Positions 1-6,135 are shown, counted from the first letter of the stretch. The stretch: 33,678 bases of DNA from Clostridia bacterium (GCA_017467275.1 JAFTSN010000002.1:1-33678), one strand, 5' to 3'. Numbers and translations are program-made. Notes: a model not told the origin generated them from the letters alone.

Positions 1-131
1 TGCTTGTTATCGTCATCGACGAGGATTCTTTTTTTGCCGCTTTCGTCCAAATACGTGTTTAAAATCGGCGTAATTTCGCCCGTTCTTTTACTCGTTATAG
101 AAATTTTTGTGTTGTTTTGTACAAAATACAT
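1..131 (-). CDS. Unknown protein, N-terminal 43 residues only (cut by window edge)
   Basis: The reverse strand reads an open frame from an ATG at 131 to the window edge, beginning MYFVQNNTKISITSKRTGEI. An AGGAG ribosome site lies about 10 bases upstream of the ATG, which supports the start. The visible part is polar and basic with no signal peptide. I do not recognise the family. It is divergent from the small membrane-protein gene at 190 and probably belongs to the integrated element or its cargo. Confidence 0.5.
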   Translation of the reverse strand, partial: MYFVQNNTKISITSKRTGEITPILNTYLDESGKKRILVDDDNK

Positions 132-189
132 TTGATTTTTTTCTCCTTGTATGATATTATTTTTTATGAGATTATATTTGAGGTTTAAA

Positions 190-558
190 ATGAACAAAAA
201 ATTAAAGATTATTATTGCGATTGTTTGTATTTCTTTTTGGCTTTTTCCTTTATTTCATCTGATTGAAATTTTTTCAAACTCAATTTCAAATTATAAAAAA
301 ATAGAGGGACTTCAAAACACGGAATATTTAAAAACAATCATAAAACACGGCTTTGCTGTTTTGGGGGTCTTTTTGTCTTTGCTTGTAAATATCCTGGCTT
401 TTATTTATCTAAATCTCAAACGCGTATCTACTGCCGTTTTGGAAGCGCGAGAAACGATTGACAAATGGAAGCAGAGACGGAAAGAAAGAAAAAAGCAACG
501 CCTGCAGTACGAATTAGATAAAATTAATAAAGACGATCAACAGAAAGGAACGGGTTAA
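190..558 (+). CDS. Small two-helix membrane protein, unknown function
   Basis: The protein has 122 residues starting MNKKLKII; the frame is open further upstream, but this ATG follows a GAGG about 6 bases away and gives a normal N-terminus. Two hydrophobic segments at about residues 5-25 and 55-77 are followed by a highly charged, probably helical cytoplasmic tail rich in Lys, Arg and Gln (REARETIDKWKQRRKER-like stretch). The gene is AT-rich relative to the chromosomal genes further right. No enzymatic motif is visible. It may be cargo of the mobile element or a chromosomal gene at its edge. The stop codon lies inside a terminator hairpin. Confidence 0.55.
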   Translation: MNKKLKIIIAIVCISFWLFPLFHLIEIFSNSISNYKKIEGLQNTEYLKTIIKHGFAVLGVFLSLLVNILAFIYLNLKRVSTAVLEARETIDKWKQRRKERKKQRLQYELDKINKDDQQKGTG

Positions 559-572
559 CCGTTCTTTTTTTC
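548..572 (+). terminator. Rho-independent terminator after the small membrane protein
   Basis: GAACGG, a 5-base loop containing the stop codon TAA, then CCGTTC are followed by eight T residues. The hairpin overlaps the 3' end of the preceding gene and separates it from the convergent leftward operon. Confidence 0.7.
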
Positions 573-573
573 T

Positions 574-981
574 TTATCCGCCGCCCTCATTCAGAGCGTT
601 CAGCTCGTCCTCAATCCTTGCCGCCTCCTCCCGATACGGGGCAAGCATTTTCGTGATCTCATACAAAGACGATTCAGACAACAGGGATAAAACGCGCTTA
701 ACGTCTCTTTCGGCTCTGTTCAGATCGTTCTCCGTCTCGTAGCCCGTCAGAAGAAAATTCCCGTTTCCGATCTCGATTCCCCTTTTAAGCTTTCGGGCGG
801 CGGCGAATTGCTTTGCCTCCCGCCATTTTTTCCGCTGTGCCGCTTTTTCCTTTCGTGCTTGGATTCCCGCCTTTTGGCGTTCGTCTCCTTTCTTAAATCT
901 CCCGTTTGGGTTTGCTCTGCCCGCCGCCAGCGCGGCAAGCTGTTTCTCGGTTAATTCTTTCTTGGTCTTTTTTGTCGGCAT
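574..981 (-). CDS. Small basic phage-type protein, possible terminase small subunit or regulator
   Basis: The protein has 135 residues with an AAGGAGGG ribosome site before the ATG. The N-terminal half is strongly basic and contains a NPNGRFKKGDERQKAG segment followed by a lysine/arginine-rich helix, a look I associate with small phage DNA-binding or packaging proteins. The C-terminal half is helical and ends acidic with a GGG tail. I cannot assign a family with confidence; terminase small subunit is only one option. It is the last gene visible in the leftward operon of the element. Confidence 0.45.
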   Translation of the reverse strand: MPTKKTKKELTEKQLAALAAGRANPNGRFKKGDERQKAGIQARKEKAAQRKKWREAKQFAAARKLKRGIEIGNGNFLLTGYETENDLNRAERDVKRVLSLLSESSLYEITKMLAPYREEAARIEDELNALNEGGG

Positions 982-1005
982 ATCTCTGCCCTCCTTATTT
1001 TTGTT

Positions 1006-1311
1006 TTATAGCCACGGGACGAGCTTCGCGCCTTTGATCCCGATTATAGAGCGGGTATACCCCGCATATTCGAGCTGTCTCTGCATTCGCCTGAATATAC
1101 CGTCCAGAATGTCTCCCTTTACGATCAATTCCCCGTTACTGTCGAAACAAATGTCGGGGATATACACTCGATAGTTCGTGACGATCGCTCCCTCTCTCGG
1201 TAACAGCTTACAGATAACAGCTCCGCTGTATTGCCCTTGATATTCAAAGCGTATGCCCTTATAGATGTAACGCTTCCCTATGTAAAATCCTATCCTTTCA
1301 AGCTTGCCCAT
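1006..1311 (-). CDS. Hypothetical element protein, 101 residues
   Basis: The start MGKLERIGFYIG is chosen because it is preceded by GGAGG at a fair distance and because the upstream gene's stop lies just before it; the longer open frame would overlap that gene. The sequence alternates short strands (YIGKRYIYKGIRFEYQGQYSG) and looks like a small beta-rich fold, ending GAKLVPWL. No known motif is recognised. It is co-directional with the rest of the element operon. Confidence 0.5.
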   Translation of the reverse strand: MGKLERIGFYIGKRYIYKGIRFEYQGQYSGAVICKLLPREGAIVTNYRVYIPDICFDSNGELIVKGDILDGIFRRMQRQLEYAGYTRSIIGIKGAKLVPWL

Positions 1312-1327
1312 ACTTTCTTGCCTCCGA

Positions 1328-1543
1328 TCAGAGCGGGAACAGCGCCTCACACTCTTTTTGATTGCGCTCCTCTATCTCGATAAATTCCCGCATAACTTCG
1401 TAATACGGTAACGATTCCCGAAAACTCGGTTGCTCCGCCGCCTTATTCAAAAGCCGCTCCACAAACTCCCTACCCGTTACCCGCTCGCCCTCTCTCACTA
1501 CCTCGGCGACTATCTTTGCCTTTTTCTTCTTTGTAAGTCTCAT
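1328..1543 (-). CDS. Hypothetical element protein, 71 residues
   Basis: A small highly charged protein beginning MRLTKKKKAKIV, preceded by a clear AAGGAG site. It is rich in Glu, Arg and Lys and probably all-helical. The family is unknown. It lies immediately after the iteron region and 16 bases before the next gene start, so it appears to be the first gene of the operon segment downstream of the candidate origin. Confidence 0.5.
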   Translation of the reverse strand: MRLTKKKKAKIVAEVVREGERVTGREFVERLLNKAAEQPSFRESLPYYEVMREFIEIEERNQKECEALFPL

Positions 1544-1665
1544 TTTTATCTCCTTTAAATTTTAAGTCTTTTTGTACTTGCTTTTTTGTCCTCTCGTTGG
1601 TGGACATTTGTCCTCTCTGATTGAACAATTTTGTTTTTGTTGTTTAACAGATTAACTTTTTTGGC

Positions 1666-1807
1666 TGTTACAAAAATGTAACAACACGCCCCGCAAACTT
1701 GTTACAAAAATGTAACAGTGTACAACGTTTTTTCATTTTGCACTGTTACAAAAATGTAACAAGCGCATAATGTTTCACGGCTTTTGCACTGTTACAAAAA
1801 TGTAACA
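1666..1807. repeat. Four palindromic iterons, candidate replication origin
   Basis: The perfect 18-base palindrome TGTTACAAAAATGTAACA (7-base arms around AAAA) occurs exactly four times, at 1666-1683, 1700-1717, 1744-1761 and 1790-1807. The last two copies share the upstream extension TTTTGCAC. An AT-only-like run (TATATATAAATATATA) follows at about 1808-1825. Repeated binding sites, an AT-rich patch and an adjacent replication-initiator-like gene are the parts of an iteron origin. The whole gene-free gap (1544-1841) is taken up by this array and flanking AT-rich sequence. Confidence 0.65.
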
Positions 1808-1841
1808 CTATATATAAATATATACCATACCACCCATTTTT

Positions 1842-2261
1842 TTAAGGCGGTTTGTATCCGTCCCGTTTCCACCGATCAGAGAACATATACACACTTTTTG
1901 TGCGTGTTGTCTTTCCGTCCTCCACAAGGTCTATAAAGCCCATTTCCATCAACGCGCCCATATCTTTATAGAACTGGGCTCTATTGGTGTATATCTCGTA
2001 TTCGTCGCGCCACTTGCCCATATTCATTGTGAAACAGCGTTGCGATTCGCTTTCCGTTAATGATTCGTGTTTTGGCACGGGCTTTTTCTTTTCTGCGTAA
2101 TACTGCGCTTTACAGTAGGTATACAACACCTTTGCGCTTTTTGATAAGGCTTTATATTGTGGAGACGTGAGCATTGAGTGATAAATATTCGCGCTTGTGT
2201 CGCTTGGATTCCCGTCGCTTTCAAAAGGCTTTGGGCGGTACGGTTGTTTTCTCTTTCCCAT
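1842..2261 (-). CDS. Replication initiator-like winged-helix protein
   Basis: The protein has 139 residues from the ATG at 2261, which has GAGG seven bases upstream (a GTG two codons earlier is possible). The segment SPQYKALSKSAKVLYTYCKAQ resembles the N-terminal winged-helix module of RepA_N-type plasmid and phage initiators. The following FTMNMGKWRDEY, TNRAQFYKDMGALMEMGFIDLVEDG and SVYMFSDRWK pieces fit a second winged-helix and wing. The iterons directly downstream support a role in initiating element replication. Assignment rests on pattern recognition; a transcription regulator of similar fold is the alternative. Confidence 0.45.
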   Translation of the reverse strand: MGKRKQPYRPKPFESDGNPSDTSANIYHSMLTSPQYKALSKSAKVLYTYCKAQYYAEKKKPVPKHESLTESESQRCFTMNMGKWRDEYEIYTNRAQFYKDMGALMEMGFIDLVEDGKTTRTKSVYMFSDRWKRDGYKPP

Positions 2262-2276
2262 GCTCACACCTCGAAA

Positions 2277-2771
2277 TTAACCTTTTCCATTTTGCTCTTT
2301 CATGAACTCGTCGGGAAAATGCGTGTAAACTCTCCCCACGAGCCTTTCCGAGCTGTCCCCGAGCGTTGCCTGTATAAACTTGCGCTTGGCTTCGTTGATG
2401 TCCGTGCTCGATACCTCGATCTTATAGCCGTTTCGTCTATATCTGATCTCGTAAACGTAACGCTTATTAACGCGCTTTTGCCCGCTCTGACGTTTGATTA
2501 CCCTTGCCGCGCTTCCCGCCGCCTCAAACTCACGGCGAAACGCGGGCAACATACCCCGCCGCTCCTCTTTCGTGAATCTGATCTCTGCGGAGATCGCCTT
2601 TTCTGGAGAGGAGAGCCCCGCCGCGCCCGTCTCTATCTGCGCTACTCTGTCTATGAGCTTCCCGAACTCCGTCGCGATCGCCACGTTCTCACGCTTCCCC
2701 GCGCTCATGACGATTCGCGCCATTATAGCCGTCATTTCGTTTGATATGCTTGTCTGACCTTTTACGTTCAT
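2277..2771 (-). CDS. Stand-alone protein with integrase-type arm-binding domain
   Basis: The protein has 164 residues, with GGAG sites just before the ATG. Residues 1-60 are helical. Residues 66-136 align by eye with residues 55-122 of this element's own integrase: both have FT-x-x-E, then M-x-x-x-F-x-R, then RQSG, YEIR-x-RR-x-GY-x-I, and an AK-x-x-FI helix. In tyrosine recombinases this three-stranded sheet plus helix binds arm-type DNA sites. No catalytic recombinase domain follows; the C-terminus ends VYTHFPDEFMKEQNGKG. It may act as a directionality factor, accessory factor or competitor at integrase arm sites. Confidence 0.55.
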   Translation of the reverse strand: MNVKGQTSISNEMTAIMARIVMSAGKRENVAIATEFGKLIDRVAQIETGAAGLSSPEKAISAEIRFTKEERRGMLPAFRREFEAAGSAARVIKRQSGQKRVNKRYVYEIRYRRNGYKIEVSSTDINEAKRKFIQATLGDSSERLVGRVYTHFPDEFMKEQNGKG

Positions 2772-2792
2772 TCTCCTACGCTCCTATGCCCG

Positions 2793-3029
2793 TTACTCCG
2801 CTTCCTTGAGAGAATACACGGTCCAGTTCATGGGCTCGCCGTATCTGTTCTTGCCCTTTGCCGTCCGTCTCTCGAATTGCACGCCCGCACGCTCCAGTTC
2901 ACAAAGCCGCGCCGCCAACTGCATGATTCCGTATTCCCTCATAGCTTCATACGCTGTGATCGTGCCATGCTCTCTTAAATGCTTCATGATTCTTTCCGTC
3001 TGTGTCGGCTTCTTCTCTAATCCGCTCAT
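2793..3029 (-). CDS. Small helix-turn-helix (winged-helix) phage-type protein
   Basis: The protein has 78 residues, with AAGGAG eight bases upstream of the ATG. The pattern TQTERIMKHLREHGTITAYE followed by AMREYGIMQLAARLCELE matches the small phage/ICE winged-helix domain (HTH_39-like), in which a help helix is followed by a recognition helix and a wing (FERRTAKGKNRYGEPMNW). It is likely a DNA-binding accessory or regulatory protein in the element's early operon. Its exact target cannot be read from sequence. Confidence 0.6.
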   Translation of the reverse strand: MSGLEKKPTQTERIMKHLREHGTITAYEAMREYGIMQLAARLCELERAGVQFERRTAKGKNRYGEPMNWTVYSLKEAE

Positions 3030-3078
3030 TTTCTTTTCTCCTTACAATCGATTTTAACGCCGTTTTTACGCATTTCTC

Positions 3079-3168
3079 GGCGTTTCTTGCTTTCCCTTGA
3101 TAAAACCCTCTGCTTGCCTTTTCTTTGCTCTCTACGCGTTAAAAATCGGCATGGAAAATTTTTCCAAT
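3079..3168. repeat. Diverged copy A of an intergenic module with a TGGAAAA/TTTTCCA dyad
   Basis: The stretch begins GGCGTTTCTTGC (3079-3090) and ends with TTAAAAATCGGCATGG and a near-perfect dyad, TGGAAAATTTTTCCA. A second copy lies at 4700-4798 upstream of the integrase with the same two end blocks. It sits in the gap between the S24-like gene and the small winged-helix gene. It may be a protein-binding site (integrase arm or regulator). Confidence 0.45.
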
Positions 3169-3170
3169 GC

Positions 3171-3542
3171 TCACAAGTCCGAGTAAACCGCGACGGCTTT
3201 CCCGATTATGCAAAACGTTTCGATCTCCTCTCCCTCAAATGCAATAGGCGCGATTTTGGGATCGTCAGCCGTAAAACAAACGCGAGGCGATTCTTCGTTA
3301 CCCGAATAAAACACCTTGCGGCAGATTACCTCCTCCGCTCCGTTCAAGAGCACCGCCACCACGTCGCCGCTTTTCAGCTCGCCCGCCTCTACTCGTTTAA
3401 ATAACACCGTATCGCCGTCATAAATACGCGACTTCTCCATACCGCAACCCTGCGCCGTCATGCAAAAGTCCGCCGCCGTTACCACTTCTTTTACGTTCGC
3501 CTCTGCCTGTTCCTTTGCTTCAAAAAATTCTTTCACGTTCAT
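3171..3542 (-). CDS. S24/LexA-fold protein lacking the catalytic dyad
   Basis: The protein has 123 residues with GGAGGAGG upstream. It has no helix-turn-helix. Residues 25-120 follow the S24 (LexA/CI C-terminal) fold: DFCMTAQGCGMEKSRIYDGD aligns with the Gly-Asp-Ser-Met nucleophile motif, KSGDVVAVLLNG with the central strand, and VICRKVFY with the Ala-Thr-Val-Lys-Arg motif. The Ser position is Gly34 and the Lys position is Cys74, so self-cleavage is not expected. It sits between the Cro-like gene and the winged-helix gene. Heterodimerising with, or competing with, the intact repressor at 3937 is a plausible role, but is inferred. Confidence 0.6.
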   Translation of the reverse strand: MNVKEFFEAKEQAEANVKEVVTAADFCMTAQGCGMEKSRIYDGDTVLFKRVEAGELKSGDVVAVLLNGAEEVICRKVFYSGNEESPRVCFTADDPKIAPIAFEGEEIETFCIIGKAVAVYSDL

Positions 3543-3563
3543 GTTCCTTTTACCTCCTCCTTT

Positions 3564-3761
3564 TTAAGCTCCCTTTTTCGTGAAACATTCTACTACCGTC
3601 TCGATCGATACCCCGAGGGCGGCGGACAATGCGGAAACGATAAAAATATCGGGTGTCGCATTTCCATTCTCCCAACTTGATACGACAGACTGCTTTCGAT
3701 TCAGTTTTTCCGCCAATGCCGCCTGCGTAAGCCCTTTCTTTTTTCTCAATTCTTTGAGCAT
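3564..3761 (-). CDS. Cro-like XRE-family regulator
   Basis: The 65-residue protein is almost only a helix-turn-helix: LKELRKKKGLTQAALAEKLN (helices 1-2) and RKQSVVSSWENGNATPD (recognition helix), as in XRE/Cro proteins. GGAGG lies upstream of the ATG. It is divergent from the full-length repressor at 3937, shares its operator region, and heads the leftward operon. By analogy with lambdoid switches it would be the Cro counterpart that favours expression of the early genes. Confidence 0.8.
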   Translation of the reverse strand: MLKELRKKKGLTQAALAEKLNRKQSVVSSWENGNATPDIFIVSALSAALGVSIETVVECFTKKGA

Positions 3762-3787
3762 TTTTAAACCTCCATTATTTTTATATT

Positions 3788-3802
3788 ATTGAGAAACTCA
3801 AT
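3788..3802. promoter_or_regulatory. Operator-like palindrome ATTGA-N5-TCAAT (left)
   Basis: The sequence ATTGAGAAACTCAAT is a dyad with perfect 5-base arms. It lies 13 bases downstream of the leftward -10 box, in the 5' leader of the Cro-like gene. The same ATTGA-N5-TCAAT pattern recurs at 3904-3918, so both promoters carry one full site near the transcription start. Confidence 0.6.
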
Positions 3803-3815
3803 ATATTGTGAGTGT

Positions 3816-3844
3816 ATTATATCCCATTTTATTATAAATGTCAA
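3816..3844 (-). promoter_or_regulatory. Leftward early promoter of the element
   Basis: On the minus strand a consensus -35 TTGACA (3844-3839) and consensus -10 TATAAT (3821-3816) are separated by exactly 17 bases. It should drive the Cro-like gene and the operon to its left. Confidence 0.8.
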
Positions 3845-3876
3845 TATTTTTTTATTATAAATGTCAATATTTTTTT
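3831..3876. repeat. Two perfect 23-bp tandem repeats in the divergent switch region
   Basis: The 23-base unit beginning ATTATAAATGTCAAT is present twice without mismatch (3831-3853, 3854-3876). Each unit contains a half-degenerate version of the ATTGA-N5-TCAAT operator and, on the minus strand, a TTGACA hexamer. A related inverted ATTGATATTTAT follows at 3884-3895. These are probably extra operator sites between the two promoters. Confidence 0.7.
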
Positions 3877-3918
3877 GATTTTTATTGATATTTATGATAT
3901 AATATTGATACAGTCAAT
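3875..3918 (+). promoter_or_regulatory. Rightward repressor promoter with operator at the start site
   Basis: TTGATT (3875-3880), a 17-base spacer and TATAAT (3898-3903) form the promoter. The dyad ATTGATACAGTCAAT (3904-3918) begins right after the -10 box, where RNA polymerase would start. This suggests the repressor gene is autoregulated. Confidence 0.75.
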
Positions 3919-3936
3919 AATCTGGAGAAAAAAATC

Positions 3937-4542
3937 ATGAATCGAATAAAAGAATTGAGAAAAAAGAAAGGGGTAACACAAATACAGCTCTGTAAAATCA
4001 TTAATGTAGCACAACCCACACTATCGGGCTACGAAACGGGGAATTTTCAGCCTGAAAACGAAACGTTATTTAAACTGGCAGACTTTTTCGGCGTAACCGT
4101 TGATTATCTTCTCGGGCGAGAGGACAACAAAAAAAGCCCCGTCATAGACGAGGTAGAATTGCGGGATATTTACGCTATTCCCCTTTTGGGGCGCGTTGTG
4201 GCGGGAAAGCCGCTTGAAAGTCAAGAAAATTTAGAGGGGTATATCTATATCGGGTATTCTCCGAAAGAGGAGTATTTCGCCCTGCGGGTCAACGGCGATT
4301 CCATGATAAACGCGGGGATTCGCGATCGCTCCGTTTTAGTCGTTCATAAACAGAGCTACGCACAAAGTGGGGATATTGTTGTCGCCCTCATAAATGGAGA
4401 GGCTACCGTCAAACGCTTCAAAATGTACAACGAGAATATTTTCCTTATGCCCGAAAATCCCGACTTCGAGCCGATACCCGTTTTAAAAGGCTCTGACTTC
4501 CTTATTCTCGGAAAGGTAGTCGAGATTCGCATGACGTTATAA
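3937..4542 (+). CDS. LexA/CI-like XRE repressor with S24 autocleavage domain
   Basis: The protein has 201 residues, with GGAG upstream of the ATG. Residues 1-58 are an XRE helix-turn-helix (KELRKKKGVTQIQLCK, then AQPTLSGYETGNFQPE). Residues 80-201 are an S24 domain with a cleavage-site candidate Ala89-Gly90 in VVAGKP, nucleophile Ser122 in NGDSM and general base Lys159 in EATVKRF. All parts needed for RecA-stimulated self-cleavage are present. It is divergent from the Cro-like gene and is very likely the master repressor keeping the element silent until DNA damage. Confidence 0.88.
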   Translation: MNRIKELRKKKGVTQIQLCKIINVAQPTLSGYETGNFQPENETLFKLADFFGVTVDYLLGREDNKKSPVIDEVELRDIYAIPLLGRVVAGKPLESQENLEGYIYIGYSPKEEYFALRVNGDSMINAGIRDRSVLVVHKQSYAQSGDIVVALINGEATVKRFKMYNENIFLMPENPDFEPIPVLKGSDFLILGKVVEIRMTL

Positions 4543-4572
4543 CCAAACCGTAACCAAACCATAACCGACGGT
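4540..4572. repeat. 11-bp tandem repeat overlapping the repressor stop codon
   Basis: TAACCAAACCG, TAACCAAACCA and a partial third copy TAACCGACGGT follow one another with an 11-base period, about one helical turn. The first TAA is the repressor stop. The rest of the 288-base gap before the integrase holds no gene I can support, apart from the dyad module at 4700-4798. Confidence 0.5.
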
Positions 4573-4699
4573 TTTCCGAAAACAAGAAAAACAACCCCAA
4601 AACAACCCCTAACAAGCGATAGCCGCCGCCCTCTGTTTTACACGTTAAGGAGCAACACGAACGGAAAACCCCTTTTTACCCCTCTCCCGCGTTCCCTGT

Positions 4700-4798
4700 G
4701 GCGTTTCTTGCGTTCTCTCGGTCAATCTATCATTAAAAGCCTTTCGTTTCTCCCCGTGCGAATATCGGCTTAAAAACGGCATGGAACGATTTTCCAAT
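4700..4798. repeat. Diverged copy B of the intergenic module, upstream of the integrase
   Basis: GGCGTTTCTTGC (4700-4711) and, about 70 bases on, TTAAAAACGGCATGG followed by the dyad TGGAA-CGATT-TTCCA repeat the end blocks seen at 3079-3168. It lies immediately before the integrase ribosome site at 4810-4814. It could hold integrase or excisionase sites or an integrase operator. Confidence 0.45.
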
Positions 4799-4830
4799 AA
4801 AACACCAAAGGAGGAAAGAAGCTTGAAAAC

Positions 4831-6033
4831 ATGACGGACAACAGAATTAAAGTCATTGAAAATAGCGACGTAAAGGGGCTTATAATTGCCGCCGCCCCGC
4901 TCTCCGACGATCAGAAAGGCGGCGGGCAATTCGAGCCTGACAAGCAAAAAGAACAGATAAAAAAGGCACTTGCGAAACGTGGCATTGTGGAATTTACCGA
5001 CAAGGAGATTAAAACAATGCCGAAAACATTCAAACGGTTAATTATCATTCAGAAAAAGCGTTGCCGTATGCGAATACGACAAAGCGGCAAAAACTCTACT
5101 TCCTACGAAATACGATTCAGGCGCGACGGCTACGACATATCGGCGAGCGGCGTAACGATAGAGCTTGCGAAAGCAAACTTTATTGAGAAGCTCCAAACCG
5201 CGAAACCGATCGCGAAGAGAACGGGCGGCGGCTCTATGAAAATCCCCGCGACGTTTAACGCGTTCGCCCTCTACTATTTCGAGACGTTCAGAAAGGAAAA
5301 GGTTACGGCGAAAACGTATATAATCGATTCAAGCCGATTAAAAAAGTATCTACAACCGCATTTCGGGGAAAAGCGCATAGAAAAAATAACCCCGTCCGAC
5401 TGTAAAAGCCTTTTAGACGAGGTTAAGGCGGCGGGCATGAGCAAAACTGCCGACGAGCTATATTCCCTTATGTCGGTTATCTTCAAGGGCGCGATCGCGC
5501 ACGGTATTCTCGAACGCAACCCACTCGACACCGTTTTAAAGACAAAGCACGAGCGGGAGAGCGGAACGGCATTAACGAAAGACGAGGAAACACGGCTTTT
5601 TGATTGTTTAAAAGGCTCTGTGTACGAAACAGCCGCCGCCCTTGCGCTATTCTGCGGCTTACGTCCAAACGAGCTTAAAACGGCTAAAATACAAGGACTA
5701 TTTATAATAGCCGTGAACAGCAAACGGAAAAGCCGAAAGATCGAATACAAGCGCATACCGATTATAGACAAGCTCCGCCCTTTTCTCCCCTCTGACGGTG
5801 CGATTCGCATTCCGAATATCGATAATTTCAGAAAAGAGCTGAAAGGGATAATCCCCGGGCATAGGCTCTACGATCTCCGCACTACGTTCTATACCCGTTG
5901 TGACGAGCTGGGCGTTGCTCCCCCTGCGCGTGATCATTTCGTCGGGCATTCGGGCGGTGTTCTGACGAATACCTATCGCGATCTTTCCGACGAATACCTT
6001 TTGAACGAGGGCGAAAAGCTCAATAAGTGGTAA
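4831..6033 (+). CDS. Tyrosine recombinase (integrase) of the tRNA-Arg element
   Basis: The protein has 400 residues. Residues 55-122 are an arm-type DNA-binding domain (RQSG, YEIRFRRDGY), about 140-235 a SAM-like core-binding domain (FALYYFETF through NPLDTVL), and 245-400 the catalytic domain. Visible active-site residues are Arg278 (GLRPNEL), Arg350 in YDLR, His373 (VGHSGG) and nucleophile Tyr382 (NTYRDL). The usual His of H-x-x-R is Tyr347. GGAGG is 16 bases upstream of this ATG, rather far. A 16-codon frame starting at 4781 ends in an ATGA overlap with this start and may couple translation. The gene points at the tRNA-Arg 3' end 100 bases away, the usual layout for tRNA-targeting elements. 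Confidence 0.9.
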   Translation: MTDNRIKVIENSDVKGLIIAAAPLSDDQKGGGQFEPDKQKEQIKKALAKRGIVEFTDKEIKTMPKTFKRLIIIQKKRCRMRIRQSGKNSTSYEIRFRRDGYDISASGVTIELAKANFIEKLQTAKPIAKRTGGGSMKIPATFNAFALYYFETFRKEKVTAKTYIIDSSRLKKYLQPHFGEKRIEKITPSDCKSLLDEVKAAGMSKTADELYSLMSVIFKGAIAHGILERNPLDTVLKTKHERESGTALTKDEETRLFDCLKGSVYETAAALALFCGLRPNELKTAKIQGLFIIAVNSKRKSRKIEYKRIPIIDKLRPFLPSDGAIRIPNIDNFRKELKGIIPGHRLYDLRTTFYTRCDELGVAPPARDHFVGHSGGVLTNTYRDLSDEYLLNEGEKLNKW

Positions 6034-6053
6034 CCTTCTGCCCCGAAACTGCC

Positions 6054-6135
6054 CCATTTTTCCAAATCGGGCAATAAAAAAAACTTAAAAAATGAGCCAT
6101 TTTTAACGAAAAAACGCTAAAAACAGCCCATTTTT
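6054..6135. repeat. Three CCATTTTT boxes between integrase and tRNA
   Basis: CCATTTTT occurs at 6054-6061, 6097-6104 and 6128-6135 in an 80-base gap. The last box touches the tRNA CCA end. The first is part of ATTTTTCCAA, a string also present at 3158-3167 and nearly at 4789-4797. The boxes are in the place where integrase arm sites of a right attachment site are expected. Confidence 0.4.

Noticed and set aside
1-600. Search for the left attachment repeat of the element
   Set aside because: No copy of the tRNA-Arg 3' end block was seen here or elsewhere in the first 6 kb, so no left boundary is called.
1666-1807. Possible CRISPR array
   Set aside because: The repeats are only 18 bases, perfectly palindromic, with uneven gaps of 16-28 bases and no cas gene nearby; iterons or operators fit better.
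4823-4825. TTG closer to the ribosome site as integrase start
   Set aside because: It is out of frame with the integrase and reaches a stop after three codons; the ATG at 4831 was kept despite the longer spacing.
4543-4830. Possible riboswitch or small RNA in the gap before the integrase
   Set aside because: Only short repeats and the dyad module are seen; no known riboswitch core or terminator could be recognised.
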